The notes under the pieces are model-generated. The model was not told the DNA's origin. It ran no database searches and saw only the letters and a list, made by a program, of their open reading frames with translations. 64,000 nucleotides of DNA from Rotaria socialis (Eukaryota > Rotifera > Eurotatoria > Philodinida > Philodinidae): the NCBI GenBank assembly GCA_905331475.1, contig CAJNYU010000373.1:62001-126000 (forward strand). The letters are read 5' to 3'. Each line of letters starts with the position of its first letter. Within the stretch, counting starts at the first letter, position 1. Positions 11,678-22,020 of this stretch are shown piece by piece. Position numbers and translations under genes: made by a program.

Positions 11678-12521
11678 CAGGGATGCCAGATCAAAAAGTT
11701 AGAAATCGGAATGTTCGTACTGAAATTCTGAGACATTAGGACCAATTCAGAATCCATTTTCTGTAAATTCAGAAAAAAATTGTCAAACGTTTTGATCTAA
11801 ATGTTGAGGTTTCTATTGGAAAAATATGTTTGTTTACAGCTGATTTTCCTTCATAGTGAACACTAAATGTTTTTAAACAAAATTTACATCGAGCTTGTGA
11901 AGAATCATTTTTATTTCCTGCAACCAAAATGAATATTCTTTTATATTTAGCCCATCTTTTTTAAAAACACCTTTCTTTTTCTTTAATTTACGAGAAACTG
12001 GTGTTTTTATTGTTTGGATGGTAATTTTTACTGCCATAATTTCTTGTTCTGCTTCAATTGAACTTGTAATCATAATTGAATATTCAGATTCATTATGCAT
12101 CGTTACTCTAATCCACTTTAAAACGTACGAAATAATAAGTAAAACTTCATCTTTCTTTGAAATTTAGTTTACCTTAGAAAATATTATTTATAGTAATGAG
12201 ATTCGGTCGGACGCGAACGCGAACAAACGTTAGAGTCTAACGCTTCTGTCTAACGGTTAGACAGAAGCGAGTGTACATTACTGAATCATTCTAAATACAA
12301 TGAATTATCCAATAATAATGCGAAAATAAAGGTGACACAGCAAACCAGTAAAATATATAGTAAAATTACTATAAAGTGATAATGTAGACAAATACCAGGA
12401 CTCAGAAAAAAAGACAGAAAAAATCTCAAAATTCAGAAGAATTCAGAAACCCAGAAATCGAGCAGAAAAAAAGCAAGAAATTAGAACTTTTCTGCCAAAT
12501 TCAGAAGATCTGATATCCCTG
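11678..12521. mobile_element. hAT-like non-autonomous element A (844 bp) with 8-bp target duplication
   Basis: The left end reads CAGGGATGCCAGATC and the right end, in complement, CAGGGATATCAGATC: 15-bp terminal inverted repeats with the CAGGG start usual for hAT elements. The flanking 8 bases are CGGACGAC on the left and TGGACGAC on the right, a target duplication matching at 7 of 8. Subterminal regions are rich in TCAGAAA-type words. There is no transposase; the 75-codon minus-strand frame inside has no recognised domain. It ends in the same way as the element at 13320-14129, so the two form one family. A perfect 29-nt palindrome sits in its right half. Confidence 0.8.
12228..12269. repeat. 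Two adjacent hairpins inside hAT-like element A
   Basis: 12228-12242 has 7-bp arms around one base. 12241-12269 is a 29-nt palindrome with perfect 14-bp arms around one central base. Both share the word TCTAAC. The arms are too perfect to be chance and probably form a strong hairpin in the element's DNA or RNA. Confidence 0.75.
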
Positions 12522-13145
12522 TGGACGACTATTAAAATATTGACTCATGTCCTCAAAATCACTACATATCGAAAATATAATTGTGCACTGAACCGTTGTA
12601 AAACAAGATTTAGTAATCGATTATTTTCGCCTATTATATCACAAATAAAAGCAAACTCTACACATGTGCTAGTATTGATATTGCATCTACTATTGACATT
12701 CTGTTCTCTTTCCTCCTATCTCTTTATCCTCACTTCCTTTTTTGTATCCTGTGCTCATTTCTGTCTCTCTTCTACATAAGCGTGAGGTGTATGTAAAATA
12801 GACACATTTTAGCTGTATGAAGTGCAAATGTAAACGTCATTGGGATGGTTGACGATAAACTTGTCATCTATTAGTTTGTCGTTACAAAGTATAATCTAGA
12901 TTTCTACCGTTATATTTACAAGTTCTTGCCAACAATTTAAATCATAGAGTATTTTTATTTTGAAAAAATTCATTTCTTGAAAATCGAATCGATTAATCAC
13001 TATTAATCGGAGTTTTTTTTTAATAGTCAGGTATAAATCTGTAATTTTGATAGAAATATAGAAAAATAAATAAATTCAGTACACTAGGTTGTAGCGTCAG
13101 GGTTGTAATTACTGCATATGATGCCAATAGCATATCTTTCATTTG
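12522..13145. other. Intergenic sequence between two mobile elements
   Basis: No supported gene. The plus-strand frame at 12540-12779 is a low-complexity hydrophobic translation with no domain. Nothing else is visible. Confidence 0.4.
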
Positions 13146-14261
13146 ACTGGTTAGTCCAAGGAAAGATGCTGAAATACGTGAAACGATGAATAGATTTTTA
13201 ACCAAGTCTGACTATCCATCATGTTTAGGATTGCTAGATGCTATGTGCATCCAAATTAAGCCGCCTGCTGGTGCTGAACCCGATAATTACAATTACAAGA
13301 AGTTCCACTCGGTGATTATCAGGGTGGCCAGATCAAAAATTGAAAAATCAGAAAATATTTTTTCAAAATCAGAAAACGATCAGAAACAATCTCTGAAAAA
13401 TCTGAAATTAATCAGAAAATGGCAGTTTTTGGCAAACTAGTAGATCTTCCGCTAAAATACTGGCATCTAAAATTCTGCTGCATTTCGGTTCACTGACTGG
13501 AACTTTATTTTCGAAGGTATTTAAATAAAACGAAAGAAACTATAGTGAATATATCGTTTAGCTAATTCGCAAACATCAATACAAGATACTTAATATTGAG
13601 CTTCTTTTTAAATTTAAAACCCGTTCACAAAAACGAGCAGAACTAAATCACATACATTCTGCGTAGATTAAGAAATCCAACGAGAAAAAAACGTTAAATT
13701 CCATCATCTCGGTATTGTTATTCATATTTCGTATCTTTTGGAATTTGCTCTGGGAAGTTTGTTTAAGATAACATATGCTAATAAAAACCTTCTCAAGAAT
13801 TATTATCAATCACTTTTATTTTAAGTTGAGCATTATCTGGTTTTATATTACTGGATTACGATAATCGGACTATAAATTCTTCATATAACCGAAAATCAAT
13901 TTTACTCCAGAATTCGAATGTTGAATATAAAAGATGGTTAATACAAAAAATTGATGAAACACTATTGTTTTATTATAGTAATGGGTTATAATCGTACCTA
14001 ATTTCAGTGGCAAAGCAACGATCTGAAAAGATTCCAAATTCAGAAAAACATCAGAAGATCAGAAGAAAATCAGAAACATGTTCAAAATTCAGAAATTTTC
14101 CCTAGTTTTCAGAAGATCTGGCCACCCTGATGATTATGTTAGTCGTTGCCAATAGTAATCTAATGTTTACATACATGAATGTAAGAGCATCTGAACATTG
14201 CAATGATAGCTTCATTTACAGTAAATCAACGCTAAACGGTGTTAATGCGAAATTCAATATA
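13146..14261 (+). pseudogene. PIF/Harbinger-type transposase relic split by a hAT-like insertion
   Basis: Translation of 13146-13319 gives a DDE_Tnp_4-like stretch including YPSCLGLLDAM, corresponding to the FPGxxGxxDG block with the first catalytic Asp, followed by IQIKPP and a Tyr/Lys-rich segment ending at FHSV. The frame resumes after the hAT-like element at 14138, with VVANSNLMF and then SEHCNDSF, corresponding to the family's VCDANMRF and VHDS blocks (second Asp). The fragment ends at a stop near 14261. Only part of the nuclease domain remains and the N-terminal part is missing. The domestic nuclease HARBI1 is a less likely alternative because the copy is disrupted and incomplete. Confidence 0.65.
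13320..14129. mobile_element. hAT-like non-autonomous element B (810 bp) inside a Harbinger relic
   Basis: The left terminus is CAGGGTGGCCAGATC and the right terminus is its exact complement, 15-bp inverted repeats. The flanks are GTGATTAT and ATGATTAT, an 8-bp target duplication with only the first base different. Subterminal sequence consists of many (A)TCAGAAA words, as in the element at 11678-12521, so the two belong to one non-autonomous family. No transposase is encoded. It splits a transposase reading frame, which fixes the insertion order: Harbinger first, hAT-like element second. Confidence 0.85.
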
Positions 14262-15027
14262 TACAAAGTATTATCTTATTGATAATAATCTGACATATAT
14301 GCTCATATTATAGTAGATTCTGATTTACATTAAATTCACCTCTTCTTACACCGTATGTTGAAAGACCAAATATGTCTAGAAAAGTATGTATGTTTAATTG
14401 CGGACTAGTTAGGGTAAGGAATGCAGTATAACGTGCTTTTGAAACGATAAAGAATCGTTTTAGGTGTATCTATCAGATATACACTTTTGCGACGTAACTC
14501 AAAATAAAAATGAAAAATTATGAATTACTTCACAGAGCATCCTTTTATTGAAAGAGCTATGATTTGTCCAACTGACTAGCAAAATGTAAATATTTGATCG
14601 GATGATTGACTATTTTCTAGCCAATAGGACATCAATATGAAGACATTTGACATGAGGCAAACTCTACTGCCGTCATTTTTGGATATGAAATAAATCAATA
14701 GCTCACCTTTATTAAGCATATGAATATTTGTTTTACTCTGTCATTTATGTGATGGGGCAGTTTTTGAAGATAAAAGCATAGATTAGAAAAGAATAAAAAA
14801 ATATGCCTCACTATTTAGTCGCTGTTAAACAGCATAGATAGTTTTATTACATTGTCTCTCATAAAATAACAAAGGTGTAAGGGAAACGACTGTAAAACAA
14901 GGTTTTTTGAGGTCCTACTCGATAAACGAAGGCCATACTCTTCTCACTTATTCCGTTGTCCTAACTAAAAGCCTGTCAGACACTCACCACAATATATCAG
15001 ATCATGTATATTCATTGAATTATTTAG
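14262..15027. other. Intergenic sequence upstream of the esterase
   Basis: AT-rich with no supported frame. It probably includes the promoter and 5' untranslated region of the esterase gene, but no element can be pinpointed. Confidence 0.4.
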
Positions 15028-16745
15028 ATGACTTATTTTTGGTTGTCACACTACATATTATTTTTGATTATTGCGATCACTACTGCAACTGGAAATGTTG
15101 GTCTTCGCACTCAACAAGGAATCATCTATGGTCGACAAACTCAAAATTCAATTGAATATTTAGGGTACGATAAAACTAATAAGTTTAATGACTTTTGTTG
15201 TTGCCATTGTTCCCTAGAATTCAATATGCAAAAGTAGTGAGATGGAAACCACCAATGGATCTTGCATCAAAAATGTTTCCAAATTTTTCTTTACAAGCTA
15301 CATCCTTTGGCCCATGTTGTCCACAACCAAAAACTGATACTTATATTCCTGAACAAGATGAACAATGTCTCTATCTAAACATCTACAAACCCATAGTTCC
15401 ATCGAATCACTCTTTATTGCCAGTTTTCGTTTGGATTCATGGTGGTGCTCATAAAATAGGATGTTCATCACAAAGTATTCCATTGATCTATAATGGTACT
15501 AATATGATTGCGAATTCACCATCAGATCAACCTGTTATTATCATTACAATCAACTACCGATTGGGCGTATTAGCAGATATGTTTTTGAAGGAATTAATTG
15601 AAGAGAATCCAGAATGGCCAACAGCAGGTAATTATATGTACTTAGATATGCTATCTGCACTTCGTTGGATTAAGAAGAATATTCACGATTATGGAGGTGA
15701 CCCAAGTAATGTTTCACTGTTTGGTCAAAGTTCCGGAGGACTTTCTGTTACTGATCTTGGTGCAGTGAAAGGATCAACTGATCTTTACCGAACGGCATTA
15801 AGTCAGTCTGGTTTAAGTTCACCTGGAACGTATACGTCTTACTACAGTACGAATGATGCTCTCAATTGTTCTAATTCAGTTGTTCAGCGATTGAATTGTA
15901 CTAATGAAGACAAACAAAAAGTTCTTTCATGTATACGCAACTCTTCGATTGAAGATATATTTACAATATATGGTGATCGTTATACAAAACCAATCATTGA
16001 TAATTATTTCTTTCCGTTGTATCCACCTTTAGCAATTCAAAATGGGCAATACAATAATATTAGTCTTATTATGGGTAACAATGATTATGACCTAACAGTA
16101 TGTCTTGACTATCCTGATATGAATTATACTCAGGCTATAGACTTAATAAGTCAATCTATAGAAAAAAAATGGATACCGTCACTCGTGGATTATTATCATC
16201 TGCAAAATTGTTCATCAAATCGAATGGCTAATAATAGTCGTTGCTGTTATATCGTTCTTTCGATGGCAACGGATAAACTTTTTGATTGTGACATTCGTCG
16301 AATATTCAATGCTTTTTACTTAAAATATGGTCCACAATACGAACGAAATAAATTATTTTCGTATCATCTAAACTGTTATCCTCAATGTCCTGTTGTACCT
16401 GAAGAGGGCATATGCAGACATTCAGCTGAACTTCCATTTGTATTCGGGACTATTAGTGATTTTCATTCAGAAGAATTATTCAATTGTACATGGGATAATC
16501 CAACAAGAGTATTTTCTAATGAAATAATTGCTCATTGGATTAATATAGCAACAACAGGAAGACCATTGAGCCAATGGTCCAGCTATGATCCATCTTCACC
16601 TAGACATTTCCATATCACACCTGATCAGGGATTCTTATCTGAAATATGGAATCGAAATTGTTCGTTTTTTGATGACATTGAAGCGGAAGGTGCTCGAGAA
16701 GCATTTAAAAATAACCATTACGTTATTAAACAAACACCTAAATAA
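15028..16745 (+). CDS. Secreted type-B carboxylesterase / cholinesterase-like hydrolase
   Basis: Two coding exons, 15028-15164 and 15218-16745, joined across a 53-bp GT-AG intron, give about 554 residues. The start gives a hydrophobic signal peptide (about residues 5-20). Family blocks follow in order: YxGIQYAK...RWKPP, EQCLYLNIY (family EDCLYLN), the oxyanion-hole HGGA (about 120-123), NYRLG, and the nucleophile elbow GQSSG (Ser about 217; usually GESAG). NNDYDLT then places Asp where the acid residue, usually Glu, is expected, and RHSAELPFVFG supplies the His. All three catalytic positions therefore seem occupied, with an Asp acid. Many NxS/T sequons fit a secreted glycoprotein. The substrate cannot be inferred; detoxification or ester digestion is possible. 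No neuroligin-type membrane segment is seen. Confidence 0.85.
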
Positions 16746-17573
16746 TGATGATATAATTCTTGTTTTTATATTGATTGTTTCCATTTTTCTAATGAAAAAA
16801 AACTAATATAAAATATACAAGTTCGACTCAAATACTAAAACTAAGAGAAACATATGCGTTCGGAGGATTAGACAAATGTTTGATCACTGATGCTTAAATC
16901 TAGAATATTTTCTGAGCAAGGAATTAATGTAACGCGGTGTTTTTTGAGTAATTATAATGATTCACAATCACGGTTCCCAATTGAGTGCTTAATCGCGTGG
17001 TGTGGCTATGATGCATTTCTTAGTGGAACTCGAATCCACACTGATACCCATCAAAATCAAAATACTTTACGCAATTGCTCTTACAATTTTAGGAGTGTAC
17101 GCCACCTTTATTTCTTCGATTTTGATTGACTGAAACAAGTCGGCCGATAGATTGTTATTACTTTTCTGAGCTAGATGAAGTTACAATTTATTGCAGAAAA
17201 TTTTCACAAAAATCAGTCTAATTTTTTTGATTGTAATAAAAAATGGATCGGTGTCGTATGTTCAGCAGTTTTCGAAATATCTTCAAAAATGCCGCCATCT
17301 ACAACAACATCTTATTCATATCTCCGGAAAGATCTTTAATTAGAAATTATACCGAAAATTTTTGAAATAAAAAATATTAGCTTTATTCCGTGTGAGAGCT
17401 TCATCCAATCATTTTGGGTTTCATAAAACTAAAAACTAAACAAAGATGAATGTCATTTCTCGGCATACTTGATATTACAAAATCAGTTACTAATCAAGTG
17501 AGGATGTTGTTGATATGAACAAGAACCGATAAATCTGGATACCTGAAATATATCCTTAATTTCGAGTTCTATA
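16746..17573. other. Intergenic sequence
   Basis: Contains the 3' flank of the esterase and AT-rich sequence. A frame at 16890-17129 has no domain. No repeat could be delimited. Confidence 0.4.
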
Positions 17574-18220
17574 ATGACAGATTTGATTGCTGGTGGTGTT
17601 TGTGGTGTGACAGGTGCTATCGTTTCACATCCTTGGGAAACATTGCTTATTCGCCTGCAAAGCAATTTATTTGACTGTAATCAATACATAATCTCTTCTA
17701 TTCTATCTATTTACCAAAAACAAGGTTTCATCGATGGATTCTATTGAAGTAATTTAAGTTTACCATTGATCAGTCCAGCATTGTTTATGGCAATACAGTA
17801 TTTATTCTATGGACAAATCAGTCGACATCTCCATAACCATCAGAATGATGGTGAGAGTACAATAGGAAAAGTTTTTTTTTGTGGCTGGTGTTCTCACTGG
17901 TTTCGGATCATCGTTCATTGAAACACCTACTGGCCTAGTTAATGGGCAGATTAAAGGACATTTGTTTGTTCGCCATACACACGCATTCGATTTTTATGTA
18001 CAAGATTGTTGTAAATATGTTTATGAAAATAATGGTGGTTTACGTGGTTTTTTATAAAGAACTTTGCGCCTGGTCAATTTGTTATCCATTGAATCGGTTT
18101 CGATCTGAAATTCAATCTGAAAGTAGTGAACGCATATTTTATCGTGCTTTTCTTTGAGGAATCTCAAAAGCAATACCCATCAATGCTGTTTGTTTTCTAG
18201 CTTATGAAGAAGCGTATTGA
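17574..18220 (+). pseudogene. Broken mitochondrial carrier (SLC25 family) gene
   Basis: From ATG 17574 the translation begins with a carrier repeat containing IAGGVCGVTGAIVSHPWETL, that is, the PxD/ExxK/R signature with HPWETLLIRLQ. An in-frame TGA follows at GFY where the family normally reads GFYRG. A T-run of nine at 17872-17880 then shifts the frame, after which VAGVLTGFGSSFIETP (second repeat) and GGLRGFL, a stop, then RTLR (third repeat) appear. Further on, GISKAIPINAVCFLAYEEA matches the carrier C-terminal helix in yet another register. At least two stops and two frameshifts make it a pseudogene. The closest type by eye is the carnitine/acylcarnitine or SLC25A29/45/48 group, which is uncertain. 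Confidence 0.75.
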
Positions 18221-18785
18221 TTGATGAAATAATAAGGCAGAAGATCAAATATCGTGCTGATTATCATGGCACAATTTTCAAAACATCACAATAATGCATA
18301 GATGGCCGAAGTACGATATGTCAAAGGCAGAATTGTGTAGTTTTCTTGTTCGGTCGCCTGTTAATCATGATCAAACTAGCAGACAATCAACTGATTTGCT
18401 TTTCATTAATATGCCTCATCGTTGTAAGTGCTTCACAATACTTATCTATTTGCTGAGTACTTTGTAAATACTTTTATTAAAACAAATCTCGCATTTATCC
18501 CTCTCGTTCCAGATCCTATTGACTGTTTCAAGTAATAATAGTTGAAAAATAAATCAACAAGATTCATTCTTCGCGAAACAGTGCGTTTCGGAACATCTGT
18601 AATATTCAAATCGGAGATCTTTCTCTTGTGACTTGTGTTCATTGTCTTCTGGAATTGTTGGCGCTGTATAATTATACTACTCAGTGCACCCCATCCAGAA
18701 ATTATCAATCATTCACGCTCAACAAAATCGACTTTTTGCACTGAAATCGGCGATCATCTGTAACTGATTGATCGCTTAAAACAAG
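18221..18785. other. Intergenic sequence
   Basis: No supported gene. A minus-strand 88-codon frame (18442-18708) has no domain. Probably decayed sequence between the carrier pseudogene and the ADP-ribosyltransferase gene. Confidence 0.35.
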
Positions 18786-19052
18786 GATGTGGGTGTGCTT
18801 ATTATGAATTCAAATAGGTTCAAAGCGTGAAACGACACGTTTCGATTGCTGCTCGAATAGTCATTATTAGGTACTTCAAGAATCTATTGCTACGTTATAA
18901 TAATATTTAAAATACACACAGATACAAAAAATATCTGAATAGAAAAACAAAATTCGAAAAGGAATGAGGGAATGTGGATGTGAAAGTAAAGAGTCGCATC
19001 TGTGCTCTCGGTCTGAAACAAGCTATTATATGTGCGCACACCCGCACCCACA
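18786..19052. repeat. Inverted pair of TGTGGG-type runs next to the ADP-ribosyltransferase stop codon
   Basis: GTGGGTGTGC at 18789-18798 faces a complementary GCGCACACCCGCACCCACA at 19034-19052. The inner sequence is AT-rich with a small GAAACG/CGTTTC hairpin near 18830. The right run ends one base before the stop codon of the ADP-ribosyltransferase gene. Orientation and spacing resemble the block at 1635-1874, but no hammerhead core is present. Confidence 0.5.
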
Positions 19053-21236
19053 TTACTGCTGTTTTTTAACATAGCCAAGATTATCTAAGACTGTTCTAAT
19101 AAAAGGATGTGTTGAAGGTAACGATTTTTGCCAGATAGCAAGTGCCTTTTTTAGAAATGATTTTGCTTGAGAGTAATCTTTCATTTCGCAGTATACATTT
19201 CCGATGTTGTTGTATGATTGAGCTAGATCTGGATGATTATCCGAAAGTATTTCTTGTCTTATTTTCAGTGCTTTTTCGTAAAATTCAAGTGCTTTCGAGT
19301 AGATACCTATTTTTTTGTACATTGCACCCATGTTGTTATAAGATATTGCAAGTTCAGGATGATTCGGAGGTAGAGCTGAATGTTTTATTTTATGAGCTTT
19401 TTCGTAAAATTCAAGGGCTTTCTGATAGTTGCCCATCTTGTTATACACTTGACCTATGTTGTTATAGGATACAGCCAATTCAGGATGATTTGGAGGCAGA
19501 GTTTGTTTCGCTATTTCAAGATCCTTTTCATGAAATTCAAGTGCCTTCATATACTCGCCCATATTGTTATAAACTGAACCAATATTGCTGTAGGAAGTAG
19601 CTAATGAAGGATGATTCGAAGGAAAAGTATTCTTCTTGATTTCTACACCTTTTTCATAAAACTCAAGCGCTTTCGGATAATCACCCATGCTATTGTAGAC
19701 TTGACCGATATTGTTGTAAGAAATAGCTAATTCGTGATGATGATCTGGGCGCATTTTCCGCTTGATTTTGAGTGATTTTTCATGAAATGAAATTGCTTCT
19801 TTGTATTTTGCTTGATTGTACTTCATCAATCCAAGCTGGTTATAAAAAAGTGCTCTATCGCTCTCAGTAGGCGCTTGTTCGAGTAGTGCAGTATATAATT
19901 CTTCAGCTTTTTCGAATTGACCTATTTTGAGCAGCATCTGACCCAATCGGGCCCAACCTGTCGGTCCTACAGCTTCTCTTCTTATACTTTCCGTGAGCTG
20001 GCGCAGTTGGTTATCATCATTAGACGTAAGTTTAAGATCAACTTGATAAAGTGGACGTTTGCTATCAACTTTGACAGTCTCATCAATTCGAAAAACAGTA
20101 TGCATAGAGAAAAGAATTTCAGCTTCCTCATTGTGATAACTTATTTCTTGTATGGAGGCAAATGGATTCGATGAGATAGTAGGATCGATTGTCATTTGAA
20201 AAAGGACACCAACTGTATGAGGTTCATCTATTGCATGATTGGCGAACTCGAGAGAAATATCTCGTTTGATACTGGTCGATAGAAAGTTATTGAAAGAAAT
20301 AAGTCCACCTTTGTTTATTTTGAGTTTTTCGAAGTCTTCTGCTGATAATCCTTGCCCTCGATAAATTTTGAATGGCTGCCTTCGATATAGACTGACTTGT
20401 GTCTTGTGTAGATCTTCGATCTGTCGGTGTATATCACAAAGAAAGAAACCCATTCGAATGATGATGTCACCGTTGAGTGTTCGTAATGCGCTGTTGAGCA
20501 ATTTGTATGTGAAACATTCACGTGTGTACCACCAAATGGCATCCGATGGTTGATACGTATCTTGAAATTCTTTGATAATTTTCATTTCAGTTTTATTATC
20601 ATGGTATTCACCTTTTTTGCAAAATTTGACTAAATCTTTCACAGCTTGGTGGCCGTGCTTCATCTCGAGAAGAATTTCCTTGAATATTTGGGAATACATA
20701 AACGTTGGTTCAATTCGATTTAAGTTCTTACTCAAGTCTTCTTCGTGTGCACTGATAATGGTCACCGATACATTATTTTGATTACATTGCTTAATTGCCA
20801 GTGACAACGCTTGGCATATTGATTTGATGGATGAATCTAACTCTTTGATTTTGGTCCACTTTTGAACCCATTCTCTATGATACTGTTTATTGCCACAAAA
20901 AATATAAATAGCATTCAAATTTGGCATATTATGAATTTCGGGCACTAGATGTTGTCCTAAAGCACCAGAAGCGATGACAAATGATATCTTCTCTTTATTG
21001 TCATTGAGGCATCCAATGCATTCTGTTGATGTTGTACATGGATTAACGTCATTGACTACACTACGCAATTCATCTAATGTATTTTGGCAATCTGTATTTT
21101 TCGAGTCTATACTTTCATCAGCCCATATGACTAAATAGTTTTCAGCTATGCGGCGACTAGGTCGCGCTGCAGTCGATGGTACAGTTGCACTTGTTATTAA
21201 TTTCGAAACAGTTTGTTTTGATTCTTTTCCACCCAT
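19053..21236 (-). CDS. NAD:arginine ADP-ribosyltransferase fused to TPR (kinesin-light-chain-type) repeats
   Basis: An intronless frame of 727 residues. The N-terminus MGGKES offers Gly2 for myristoylation, which would place the protein at membranes. Residues about 30-175 form an unnamed N-terminal domain. Residues about 230-400 are an ART-C-type catalytic domain with the R-S-E triad: Arg in IYRGQG (293), STS (320-322) and an ExE pair (Glu371, Glu373) in NEEAEILF, typical of arginine-specific mono-ADP-ribosylation with NAD. Residues about 424-727 are seven TPR units of about 42 residues, each with A-x-SY-NNIG-x-VY and KALEFYEKAL-type helices, plus a half unit, probably binding a protein partner or substrate. 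ART-TPR fusions are, to my knowledge, a large family in bdelloids with unclear function. Catalytic residues are intact, so activity is plausible. Confidence 0.9.
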   Translation of the reverse strand: MGGKESKQTVSKLITSATVPSTAARPSRRIAENYLVIWADESIDSKNTDCQNTLDELRSVVNDVNPCTTSTECIGCLNDNKEKISFVIASGALGQHLVPEIHNMPNLNAIYIFCGNKQYHREWVQKWTKIKELDSSIKSICQALSLAIKQCNQNNVSVTIISAHEEDLSKNLNRIEPTFMYSQIFKEILLEMKHGHQAVKDLVKFCKKGEYHDNKTEMKIIKEFQDTYQPSDAIWWYTRECFTYKLLNSALRTLNGDIIIRMGFFLCDIHRQIEDLHKTQVSLYRRQPFKIYRGQGLSAEDFEKLKINKGGLISFNNFLSTSIKRDISLEFANHAIDEPHTVGVLFQMTIDPTISSNPFASIQEISYHNEEAEILFSMHTVFRIDETVKVDSKRPLYQVDLKLTSNDDNQLRQLTESIRREAVGPTGWARLGQMLLKIGQFEKAEELYTALLEQAPTESDRALFYNQLGLMKYNQAKYKEAISFHEKSLKIKRKMRPDHHHELAISYNNIGQVYNSMGDYPKALEFYEKGVEIKKNTFPSNHPSLATSYSNIGSVYNNMGEYMKALEFHEKDLEIAKQTLPPNHPELAVSYNNIGQVYNKMGNYQKALEFYEKAHKIKHSALPPNHPELAISYNNMGAMYKKIGIYSKALEFYEKALKIRQEILSDNHPDLAQSYNNIGNVYCEMKDYSQAKSFLKKALAIWQKSLPSTHPFIRTVLDNLGYVKKQQ

Positions 21237-22020
21237 TTGGCACCAGTACTTCGCCTCTTATCAGGATTTGTCGTTACTTTTTATTTGTTTCGATTTTTCT
21301 GCAGGACATATGCATATTTTTTTTTCCTGACACTCAAGAAGAAATCATTATTCCTATTGAATTGAAAACAACGTTCCCAGCCATAAATGAAAGAGAAAAA
21401 ACTCAACAATTGCATTGATTGTATTTGTATGTATACAAACACTCCAGAGTCATCGTGTCACATGGTTTTTCTCTTTGAATTTTTCATGTTTTCTCCGTAA
21501 TTCTTCTCAAATCAGGTTTCCTTATTTACCAGCAAGAGCAAAAAACATAGACAACATATGATTGATTTCTTTTCTTGTAAATATTATAATTATGATAGAC
21601 ATTCTGATAACGTGTGCCGAAATAGCAACTGAGTGCAGGCATGTTCTTGTCTACCCCCAGGGATGTGAACTTTTTTATTTATCGTACGTGCAGAAAATCA
21701 CGCACTGCCATAAAAAGTGTCTTCTTTCTTAGCTTTTTGCAAATATAGCTGACTCGCATTTTTTACTATTTTATCAGTATATGTTTGTTAATACCTGAAT
21801 ACAAGAATTCTTGCCAACTCAGAGACAAAGCGAAAAAACATAAGGATGAAATTAGTATCGGCCGCTGTTAATTTCATGTTTTGAAAAGCAGATAACAATA
21901 GAAGAAAAATAAACGACCTGTTATCACTGAAGAGCACGAATAAAGGTTCAGCTCTCTTCCAAACCAAGTGGTACGATTTATAAAAGCACTATATTTATTC
22001 GTCTTGCTGCTTATACCATA
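21237..22020. other. Intergenic region between divergent ART-TPR and GTPase-like genes
   Basis: No gene is supported. The region lies between two divergently oriented genes and probably carries both promoters. A CAGGGATGTGAAC word at about 21657 resembles a hAT end, but no matching right end was found. Confidence 0.4.

Noticed and set aside
11873..12100. Minus-strand 75-codon frame inside hAT-like element A
   Set aside because: Lysine-rich with no domain and no counterpart in the sister element.
18442..18708. Minus-strand 88-codon frame
   Set aside because: No domain; lies between a pseudogene and a repeat and is likely chance.
21650..21680. CAGGGATGTGAAC resembling a hAT terminus
   Set aside because: No complementary right end with target duplication was found nearby.
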